A stretch of 64,000 nucleotides of DNA from Tubiluchus corallicola (lineage: Eukaryota > Priapulida > Priapulimorpha > Priapulimorphida > Tubiluchidae): the NCBI GenBank assembly GCA_030141605.1, contig JAQGDQ010000007.1:1103173-1167172 (forward strand), written 5' to 3'. The position numbers and the translations under genes were made by a program. Within the stretch, counting starts at the first letter, position 1. The number at the start of each line of letters is the position of its first letter. Shown in pieces: positions 1 through 11,700 of this stretch. A model generated the notes under the pieces. That model was not told where the DNA came from and ran no database searches. It saw only the letters and a list, made by a program, of their open reading frames with translations.

Positions 1-1474
1 GCAGATGCACCATGGTAGATAAGTAAGTATTGAAAATCAATAAAGTCATCTGTCATGTCATCTAACTAGGGATCGTTTGCGGGTCTTTAAGTATCCCTAA
101 TTAACCAAATTAGCTGGAATTACTTTATTTTGTGACGCGGGCGATATTGGCACGTAGGTCTTTAATTTAATAAGTTTGATGTCGGTTTTCAGGATAAAAT
201 GTGTCCAAAAGGAAACGAAACAAAGCGCGATTAGACAACTCCCTCAACGTTATTTTCAAAATATACCAAATATAACACTTAAACGTTATTCTGCTAATGC
301 ACCGGTAAATGTAAAAAAGAATTTAGAATTTTTTTTAAATATCTGCTAATCTGGCTCCCATGAAGGAACATTACAGCCACTTCTGTTTTAAGATGACATT
401 TATTAACTTGTTACTTCGGACAAAAGCCACAAAATTGATCATTAACTTGCTGTCTTCAGAAGCAAGCTCATAAGTTTCTGTAGCTGCCTTGCTGTTACTG
501 GCTTTGCTATTTGTAATGCGGTGTTCGGCTTAATTGGATGATAAGTAAAAAAGGTGTCTAAAAATAGGCTAGGTCGACGTCTGAGCTATTGACATTTTGC
601 TTATTGGATACCGCGAATTTATGTTTCAGAAGTGAGTGCTGGGAATCGTGGTTAGATGTCACCTCTACTCCCTTGGCGGGATGTCATTGTGAAAACCGAA
701 GAAATAACAGGTGCCTTCGAATTCAATACGAAATGCGTGCCAATCCTTGTGTCAGTGAGTGTAACTAAAGATTTTCCATATTGCTAATACAGTATGCTGT
801 ATGTCGAGAACAAAAGAAACCAATGAATGAAATACAGTCCCATGCTAATATTGAATTATTGGAGTAGTTAAATTGCACAGTATTGTCTGTAAAACCCATG
901 TATCTCCATGCTTGTCAATTAAATCTATCCATCTGTCCACTTGAAGTGAAACTTTTGTCTTGCAAGAAACGGTGCTTTGCTACAAGCCAAAATCTCCAGT
1001 CGATTAGCTTATGCGAGAAAAATGGCGAAAAAATAAGATGAAGTTAGATTCGACTCATTTGCCTATGCTATGATAGGCATATTTTCCGCCTCATAGCAAT
1101 TCTTAATCTTACACCTCTCTAACACTAAAGCTTAAAAATACTTGGCACAATTAAAAGTTAACAGAATTCTACTACATTTTCGCGAATATTTACACAGAAT
1201 CAATTTAAAACTTTAAACTATGTAATAACCCGTATAACTGAGATTTGAAAAAATAAAACATATATTGTTTGATTTGTTTACAGTCCCTGATAGAGCCCTT
1301 AGGAGGGAGAAACAGTGTAGGACAATAATAAAGATGACTGTTAAATGAGACTGCACTAATTGCTGCAACAATAAAAAGTGTGTACGTCCTCTGACGTCTG
1401 GTGTATATACTAAATATTTATGTGTTAATTATCAAGTTTCTGTTTTTTGCGAAATAAATTATTGCTTTTTTCAG
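1..1474. other. Non-coding, upstream or intron of GFRalpha-like gene
   Basis: AT-rich sequence with no supported exon. The first recognisable exon downstream starts at 1475 in phase 1, so this stretch is probably intron of the same gene and its signal-peptide exons lie further upstream. A strong donor-like string (AA then GTAAGT) at about 22-28 could be the end of an exon entering from the left, but its frame does not match the phase-1 acceptor at 1475, so I do not call it. Confidence 0.4.
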
Positions 1475-4400
1475 AATTAGCACAACCTGAGGGTTACACT
1501 TTCGAAAGTCTTTATACATTTCCTCTTTTTACTTTTCCAACTACTTCAACGGGCTCTCCGCTTTCTGGCAATGTTCTTCCTTCCCTTGATAATGTGGTAA
1601 CAGCAATTCCTGCGGACTATAGAATAGATCATGATACCGACGACGAGGAGGGTGATCAATTTGACGGAGAACCAAGTGGGGATAATGAACCGGACTATGA
1701 TGAGATCGTTTTTAAATGCATGTCACACGAATGCAAAAATGATACATCGATTTCCTTAAATAAAGATGAATACAACATCTACGACGACTTTGAAACAGAA
1801 GTATCCCATTACGAGAAAACTAGTAGAGTCACACCTTCTGCAGGAGCAGCATCTGAGAAAGTCAATAATAGCAAAACTTCATCCCCAGCTTTAATCACTG
1901 CAACAAAAACGGAAGAAGACGCCGACAATTTCATATTCTTACCACCTAATGTAGCTACAGTTGCTGCTGCAACTACTGCTGGCATTACTGCGTTTCTTCC
2001 AGCTAAAACGCCCGCTAATGCCATTACGACGACCACTGCAACGACTACTACTGCTACCACCATTCCCTCTACTACTGCAAAAGCCAAAACACTGAAAGCC
2101 ACAGAAGCAGCAACCACCAAAAGGCCAGCGAGAGTAGTCCAATTTCCTTGGAGAATTGTTACTGAGACAAAACGTCCTTTCAAAAACAACATAGAGACCC
2201 TTGAACATTCACTTGAAGGGAAGCCAATTGGTAAGCCTTATTAGTTGAACTTGCCATAATCCTTTAAAGTACTGCGTGACGAAGCACAAAATTCGTTTTC
2301 AAAGGTCTGATCTGTCAGAGGTTTGGCCTGTGCCTAGTCTGTTTATGGTCTGTTTCAGAAGCCTAGTCTGTCGTTATTCAAGTTTACCTGATACATGATC
2401 TGATCTGTGGCTGTTCTGTCTGTGGTCTGACCTTCAGAGATCTAATCTATAAAATCTCGGGCGTTAGACTAGGGTTAGGCAGTCTACAGACCAGACCACT
2501 GGCAGACAATATCTTAAACAGAACAAAATTCACACAGGCCAAACACAGACCAGACCAGACGAGTCACAGCTCCAACCTCATCTTGAACGGAAAGAAACTG
2601 ACAAGCCCAATAAGTATAGCAAATCTAGACCACAGCAAGGCCCATCTACAGTCAGCGACTAACCTTTCGTTTATTACATAATGTTTCACTTTTGTTGCAT
2701 AATGATTGCTATAAAATGACGCAAAATTTATTACATAGTAATAAATTTACTATGTAATAGTAAATTTACATAGTAATAAATTTGTTACATAATGTTTTGT
2801 GATTTGTTACATAATGCTGTCTTATTACATAATGTGCTTTTTGTTACGTAAATAACTTTAACAAAGCCTCTTGCTTTTTCAGAAGTCATTTTATCTGTGT
2901 CAAAGTTGAAATACAGTTACTTGTTTAAATGCGTCGTTATATAATTCCAGCTTTTGTACGAGAATTTGCGTAGTTTGCAAAAAAACTTTTGGTTTATGAA
3001 TAACAACTGGTGTACATAAAACAGATTTTTTTAATTTGTTCAAAATCTCTGCATCTAAAAGTAATTCCTAATCGTAACTGTTTAAACAACTAAAAGAAAA
3101 AGACATATTATACAAAATGTTAAAATTAATAGAAAATTAATTTGTTTGCCAGCAGCTTCAACCCACGCGTCACATAGTAAAAAATCTTCAGGCTCCTTCA
3201 GTGATGACGGTTCTGGCTCTGGATTTTACAACGGGGAACTGGACTTTGCTCTATTTAATGAGACCAATGGAACATTTTACATGTTGTTGAATGATTCCGA
3301 ACTATTTGGAAATGAAACTTCAGACGAATTTGTAGAAACTACAGTACTTCTGCCGTCAAGTACGACTACGATATTTTTGGATTTGTGTAGATGTTAAATT
3401 TATGTTTTTTGTTTTCTAATTTTCTTTTTTACGCATTTTGTTACTTTGTTTTCTTGCATCCTTTTCAAGTTTATATATTTTTTGTATTTTTTTAATATTT
3501 TTGTACTGCCTACAATACCAAAATTGTGATAATGATGACAATATTGATGTGACGATGACAAAGATGATTGTGATGACGACGACGACCACGATGGTGGTGG
3601 TAATGATGATGATGATGGCGATGATGATGATGATGATGACAATGATGATAATGATGATAAGTATGATAAAGATGATGACGATGATTACAAGATGATAATA
3701 ATGATGATTATAGCCTCAATGTAGCCAATTTTGTAGAAAAATCACATTCCAAATTTCAAAGCCGCTTTTCAAATGTAATCTATATACTGCTCTTTCTATC
3801 CTATAAGATCAAATGCGGATCTTGAATTGATATGTGTACTGCCAATGTGCTTTAATAGAAGAATTAGCCCACAAAATACTTTTCTTGATAATTTGTTTTG
3901 ATAAGACAATGACACAACCGACCTCTATAAGTCAATTTGTTGATGAAGGTTAATCATATTCTTCCCAGTGTCAGGCGCGTCCGCTTGCGTTAAAACAAGG
4001 TTATTAAGAAAATTAAGCTGGTTTCTAGTAACAGTAAATTTATCTCGTACATATCGATTTCTCATTTTGATGGTAACTCTTCCTTCCTGACCTACACTCA
4101 CTGATTAATTAATGTTTAAAGAAGTTTGAATAATAGAGGGGAAAGGATTGGAAGATAAGATTATGTACAGGTTATTGCAATGAGCCCTACTTGTGCACAA
4201 GATGCAAAATCTGTCTTCAACAACTTCAACTTGTCTTCATTTTTTTTGGAATCGATCAACACTATTTCGTCAACTGAGCCACACACAGATTTTTAACAAA
4301 CGTGCGTAATTTTTTGCAGATAAATTCATCCTACTCCAGCATGCGGGCTTGGTACAAAAATTAGTAGCATTCATTTTTTCATATGTCATTGTATAACGTT

Positions 4401-7400
4401 TTCCGAGATTATCGCTTCATACAAAAACTGTCATATGGGAACAAATTTTGCCAGAGACGATTTGCGCCAGACAGTTTTTTACTATATGCGAATAGTGTCG
4501 CCATTAAAAAAGTTTGTAGTGTCAGTGTTAGTGGTGCCCCAGGCTTTTCATGTCTGTATTTAATCCAGAACCTTTTCAAAATATTTTTGAATTTGCAACA
4601 TAATCAGTGCAGTCTTCGTTTTTGTGATCATTACACACAAGTCTATCATAGATCTATCACTGTAAAAAGAAAATGGCAGTTGGCTTATTAACTAATGGGG
4701 AGTTGGCTTATTAAAATGCATTTTAGGTTGTTTACACCCTTACTTTTCCTTCAATGAAACCTTTATGACCTCCCAGTACGAAACAGCTACACCAGCACGA
4801 TCTTAAAAGGCAAATACTATGCACGTAGGCTGGGGAATCAGATGCGTGATGGTCCCACGCCAATGATAATTAACCAGCAAAATAAAGTGTGCCACATAAA
4901 TTTATGAATTTCAGAAGTGTCCTGTTTAGAAGCTTTAGAAAAGTGCAGCAATGATACCGTGTGTGCTAAAAAGTTCAGCGCCGTGATTACCGCTTGCCCT
5001 ACAGGACAGGAATGTCCGGCTGAGGATAGTCTTCTGTGCAGACAGCGAGTTCATGAATTCTATGAGCTAGTTGATCCTTTTTTCACGCATGACATGGTGT
5101 TTTGTGAATGTGATGAGCCCGAAGGCAACGAGACACTGAGTGGTTGTGACACAGTGAAAAATAGCTTTCTTCCACATTGTGCCATAGATATTGTGCCTGT
5201 TCCAACTTGTTTGAAGATATACAGTGACTGCGACTACGGAGTGTCTTGTAGGTGGGTATCAGCTATCAATGGCGTATTTTGTTGCTCGAATTTAGGCGTA
5301 GTTGTCGCATGATGAAATATTGCCTTGGGTGTCGTTTAAAATAATGGGGATACCGCATTCACAATGATTATTAGATGTCGCATGGGTGGAAGGAAAGATT
5401 TTCCATGTTGTTAATTGTGCAATAATCATAATTATTGTACAGTTATGTACATGTATTAAATTTTTAATTAAAGCTTTTAATAACATAATTTAAACAGCAC
5501 AAGGAAGGTAGCCTTCGACAGTTAATATAAGTACCTCAGATTTTGGTGGGGTTTTTAGCTGCTGTGCTAGCTGGACCCAGATAAAAATGAAATATTGTGA
5601 AGCATGGTCTGCTTAAAACCACTTACTTTGTAGAAGAAACTTCAAATTTTTGCGTTGCTTCAATTTAATTAAATTTTAAATCGGCAATTTTACTTAATGG
5701 GACTACGTCACATTTGGGACAAGTGGAACAGGTTGACAGTCACTGTGAGTGCTTAGGGACAGGTTGAGTAACACCAAGCCTGTTCAGTGAATAGATAGGT
5801 TACTACTGGAAAAATGCTCTTCTGGGAGATTTCATTTGCCTTACTGTCCCTGGCCTTGAGGGAACACGTATTTACATCCAAATGTTGTGTCTAGGATAAT
5901 TTCTGGTGATATAGGTATGGTCTCGCAACAACTACCAACATTAAAAGGGCTATGTCTTGAGAACCGGTCTCTGCTTGCAGAATACTGATCGGTATAAAAA
6001 GCTGTTGCTATATTCTGACATTAATATTTCAAACTTATTATAGTTCAAACTTGCAGCACACAAGGATCTATACATCATAACATAAGTGTCAGTGAATAAT
6101 AATTATTACTAAGCTCAATATTTTACAGTCTGAATAAAAAAATCAACCTTACAGGCAATACAATTTACGGTAATAACAGAATATCATTTATTTTCTTTTT
6201 TTCTGTTTTGATTTCCTGTCTTTTTTGGCAGCTGGTGACTTCCCTTTCCTCTTCTTTTTCTTGTAAGGTCCCAAATGTTTGCGCACCATCACTCCTCTCC
6301 AAAAAGCTTGTATTTTAATTGTGTATTTTAGTAACAGGGCTTGTTGTTCTGATTCTTTTTTAGCAAGTTCTTTTGCTGCTTCATCCTCATCTATCAATTT
6401 TAAACGCCTTTCATATTCTTGTGACAAGTCATAATATTTTTTCAGTGTTGTTTCTTGATTTTGTTTAATAACTTCCATATTATTTTCCATTTCGTCTATG
6501 TCATGATCATATTTGTCCATCCAGTAATCTAGTTGCTTTTCTACTTCTTGCAGATTGTCGCGTAAATAGTCTTCGAATTCTAAACTGACTCGTGATTCAT
6601 CACCCATGTCACGTCTTATTTTATCATTCTGATCTTTTAATTTATTTTGAGCTTTAAGGCACTCCTGCTTGCACTGATACTCTTGATTGTCAGATCTAGC
6701 AGTTACATATTTTGACTCCATAGCTGATCTATCCTTTGTTTCCTGAATACTGTCCTTAACTTTTGCAATAGTGTCAGCAGCTTCTTCCAAGTTTCTCTTT
6801 GTCTCCTCTTTAAGTGATACAATCTCGTTGCGTAGAGTTTCTATTTCCATTCTGCATTGTTCTTCTCTTGCTATCGTGTTTTTGAAATGATCTCTTCTGT
6901 CACGCTCTTCTTTTAAACGATTAACGAGAGATTTGCACGTGCCGCTTTCACTAAGTTCAGCCAACACCAGTGACAAAGCATCCTCAACAAACGTTCTGTC
7001 AACTTGAACCTTTAAGAGTGACTCTAACTGTGTATGATCATGAACTGAACCCTTTGGCAACAATATGCTAGGTTCAAAATCTTCCACTGGTGGCGAAGTG
7101 TTGGCACTTTTTCCGTCTGTTGTAATATTTGAACCCATTCTTTTAAACACCAAATCGGCACGTTTTTGATCTTGTATTACGTTGTCAAACGATAGTCCTC
7201 CCAATTCGTAAGAATTCTTGGCGGCTCTTCTTGGCAAAATACATCCTAAAATGTGTAACTGATCAATGCACACCTCAAGTACAGTGCATACATCACGAAT
7301 TTCAGCACCTGTTGCCATCATTAATACAACAAAAGAAACATTGCAAATCGCGCTCGCTCTGTGATAATAATTTAAAGATAGAGTTTCAAATATGCAAGGT

Positions 7401-8640
7401 TATTATTCACAAAATTCCCTTTCGCTTAGCGCTCACAGCTGACACGACGGCAAGTATGAACTACAGTTGGTAGGATTCTCAAAAGCAATTAACACGAAGT
7501 AGTGCAGATAAACATTAACGTTGCCATGCAACCAGGCACGCCACAAACATAACTACGAGTATTTTGCTTCACGTTGCTTTTCATTGCAATGATGATGGTA
7601 TAGTAGGGTTGGTTAGGATGTTGTTGTTACTTGAGTTTGACGTAGTGAGCTTTGAATCAAAGGTCAAATTTCACCAAAAGCTAAATTTTTATGGCAGCCA
7701 AATTACAATATCGCTTTAACCTAGTATGGGCATTCGAAGATTTTTAGAGCTGGCCATGAAATTAACAGGAAGAACAGGTACATTGAAATATTGTGCCATT
7801 TTATGGAGCGTCAACTTATATGGAACAGAAGTTTCCGGGTGCATTTTTGCATGCAAAAAATCAGCACTACGCACGAAGCTTTACAAACTAAAAACTACCG
7901 AAACACGACAGTAGATACTGTACATTATTTTCTACGTTTGTGCTCAGAAAATTTAGGAAAATATCGAAGTTAACAAATGCACCTCATGCTAAATTTACTA
8001 AATTTAATAAAACGCATACCATAGTAGTATTTCGCCCAAATCGCGAAAATGGTTAAATTGTACTGCCCAGAGTGTTGTTTTCACTATTTATTCAGGTCAT
8101 TTGTTTTCCAATTTTTTAATCCACAGGTTTCTAAATTATAGTTATTTTGTTGAACCTACATGAATGGTAAGCTATGCATGCACGAAATTCAGAGTAACAA
8201 CAATCAGCACCAAAGAGTCTAAAATGAACGTCTATTGCTACTTACACTTTTCTGTAGGGAAAAACTACAGATTTACCGGAAATACTGTAAAGTCGATGCG
8301 GACGGCACAGGTTGTGAGAGCGATGTGGCCGATTGTCGAAACGCGTTGGTGAAACTGATTGGAACGGAAATGGGCGCACGCAACTGCACGTGTGAAGACG
8401 TCGACAACAAGGGAGAATGTTTGGACATTCAGAATCTTATGTTCGACAATGCTTGCAGAGGTGCAGTAATAGTGCAGTGAAATGAAATAACTAGCAATCA
8501 CCAATTTTACTGTAACTTAAACGCAAAAATATTAATTTGTAATTTGAAGGAAATGATTGATTAGACTTACACATATTTAAAAGCTACGTGCTAATTACAA
8601 TGATGAAATTTAATTCATTTATTGTTAATCAAAAATAGAC

Positions 8641-8702
<62 letters not shown>

Positions 8703-11700
8703 TGGTGTGCGCGTGCGCGTGCGTGTGCGTGTGCGTGGTAGAAAAACATTATGCACCAAAAATACCTGGTTTCAGTCAAGATTCTACGATTCTGAATATT
8801 ATGATATTTCTTTCAAATAGTTTAGTAATTTTGGAGGACATTTCTTGTTTTGTATAATTATTGTTGTGCAGTTTTACTAATTGCGTACTAAAGCTTGACA
8901 TTTAATTACCTGTTAATTAAATGTGCGTCAAATGAGGTGATATTCATTTGAATCACCAATACAGCCTTCGTGGCACGTGTTGTCATAAAAGAACTGTGAA
9001 ACCAGCGCTATTCAGAAGTAAGTATAACTCCACATTGTGGGAGAAGAAAGAGGATAGGGTGACGTAGTAACAGCTTCCTAAACAATATAATGTTTTTATT
9101 CTAGAAGTCAAGTAAATTTTTAAAAGGTCTTATGTAAGCAGAGCCTACAGTACAATGATTACGTATTTACAAGAAAGCCAAATATGTAACGAATTAACAG
9201 ACCGAATTAATTAGAAAAGGAGGAGATACAGCACAAAGTATCGCTAAGTGTTTGTAAATAAAGTTAAGGTAATTGGACAGCTTTACGCATTAAGAGAAGG
9301 CTTGTTATGGTACACTGATAAACTTTCTTTTATTAATAAATCCCAGTAATTTGCAGCATTGGTCACAATGCTGAAATTATAAAAATAAGCCTATAGCTAG
9401 CGGCACAGATATGGTTATGAATGTTAGACTGAAGAGGACTTTTTCTAATTTCTTGCCTGTTCTAGACTGCACAGATATTCATATATTCTTACTTTAAAAT
9501 GTCTGGATGGTTTGCCATTGTAGGCAGTATTGCAGCTGCCACACTGAAATGTATAAACAATACCAAACTATAAGAATGTGGGTACTTTGTCTTTAAATGG
9601 AAAGAAAGAGCTTTTAATAAGAAATGGGTAACTGAATATGAGGGTAAAGTTCGTAAAATTCAGTAATAGCTATACTTTAAAATACAGTAATATCTCATAT
9701 CTCTATCTCTATCTCTATCTTTACTATCAATAATAGCTATACTATCTCTTTCTTTTCAATAGGTCTGTTAATTCATTACCTATTTGACTTCCTTGGAAAT
9801 ACATAATTAGTGAATTTCTGTACTGTAGGCTGTGCCTATATAACTGGCTGTTTGTTTGTGTAATCTATCACTGGTGATGACTGCAGGGTGCAGTGGAAAC
9901 GTATGTGAAACGCTTTTTAATATTTCATGAGATTTTAATAAAAGTTGTTTTCTTTTTATGATATTCTAAAATTATTGTTACTTTCCTACTCTAATTGTTT
10001 TTGAAGAAGAAATAGTTGAACTGTACAATAATACATATGTAACAAAATGGAATAGTAAGAATGTTTAAATTGCTTTTTGTAGAGGAGGCGCACGACACAT
10101 ACTACTTGAACAGGATTATATCTCGAGTACTCACAACTACCACCACAACTACTACTACACCTGCGCCAACAACAACAATGTTAACTACAACCTTCTACAA
10201 TGGAACCACTTTTGACAACGGAACGTATGAAGGTCTTGAAAACGAAACTGATACAAGTAATGAAACGGTAGATATCTTGACTTATATTGCAACTTTTAAT
10301 ACCTTAATTTGGCATTATAACGGACTTCTTAAATTGAACCTTAGTAAAATTGAAAAAACTTTTATTATATGAAAAATAAAATTTGGCTCTGTCATGCTTT
10401 TTATCGAAGTTCAAATTCGACCAACAGCGTACTTTTACTGTAAGTATTTTGCAACAACTATCTTGCAATCTGTGACAATTTCGATAAGTAAGGATTCTCT
10501 TACATTTGTTAGGACTTAGATTTAAGTATGTTTACGTTTTTTACAGATTTATGAGGTTACTATCAAACCAACTAATTTGCCAGTCTACAGCAGTGTTTCA
10601 CCAGTAGAGCCATTACCAGTACCACCACCAAAGGCTAATGGATCCACGTCCTTTGTCAATATCACGGGTGGCGACACAACAGTGATGCCAACTACAACAG
10701 TCAGTACCACTACTACAACGACTATGCCTACAACGACTACCCCACGGCCAATATATGGTTAGTTCCAGCTCTTTGTTAGTACATTTTGCGATAATAACAA
10801 ATTATGCATAACTGGTTGTGCACTTAATCAAAAAGTTATCACAAAGAAAATTATAATTAGCATAGTCAACAAGATGAGGTTTTTCTTGCTAATCTTTCAG
10901 TTTTGATCGCATAAGACGACCAAGAAAATACTGATGATAGTGGTGCTTAGATGCTCCAAATGTGGCAAACAAGTATCACAGTTAAACAGTAATAATTTTG
11001 ATATTTTTCCCTAATTGTAGGTAAAGTGAACATCTTCAATGTAAAACATTTGATTAAAGTTTGTCTATTTGTATAAAGTATTAGTGCAAATACTTTAATA
11101 CATCACAAAAATTATCGTTGCAACACTGTTAAACATAATTTGGTGTAACGTACAATGTACATTTCGTCGTTCTATTTTTTAGATAGCTGTACTCTTCGGA
11201 TAGTGCCACGGGGACCAAGAATAAAGCTGAAAGTTGACGAAGAAGTTCGAATTTATCTAGATAAAACTGCACGTTGCTCAGAGATTCGAAGATGCACCGA
11301 TTCTGGTCATAGTCATACTATAGAAACAATATGTCTCCGAGGAGAAGCCTGTAGACTAAAATATGCTGTTTACAGTATGTATATCTAAAAACTAAATAGC
11401 TGGGTTTATGGCCGAAAAAGATATGACCTCAACTAAGACTTAAACATCGACCCTCTTGTTTTAGACAGTTCCTCTGCAGCAGTTCGTGGAGAAAACCTGC
11501 ATTGTCAAGCAGGACATTAATGCTCAAGTTCTGGCTGAGACACTGATATGTTATAGCTGTCTTTTCGACCCCAACACAATAACGTGATAACCCCTCGTAT
11601 GCCACTTATAAAGTTGAAAAAATGCGTATAAATGCGGAAATGGATTTTTTAATTATATTACAAGCACTTCAAACTGCTTTTCTATTTTCAGCACATGATT

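Noticed and set aside
4383-4691. 102-residue frame upstream of the GDNF-receptor module exon
   Set aside because: Its composition looks random, there is no suitable splice acceptor in frame, and it does not fit the phase-1 chain of exons.
8648-8857. Cys/Val-rich frame
   Set aside because: It is a translation of a (TG)n tract; not a cysteine-rich peptide gene.
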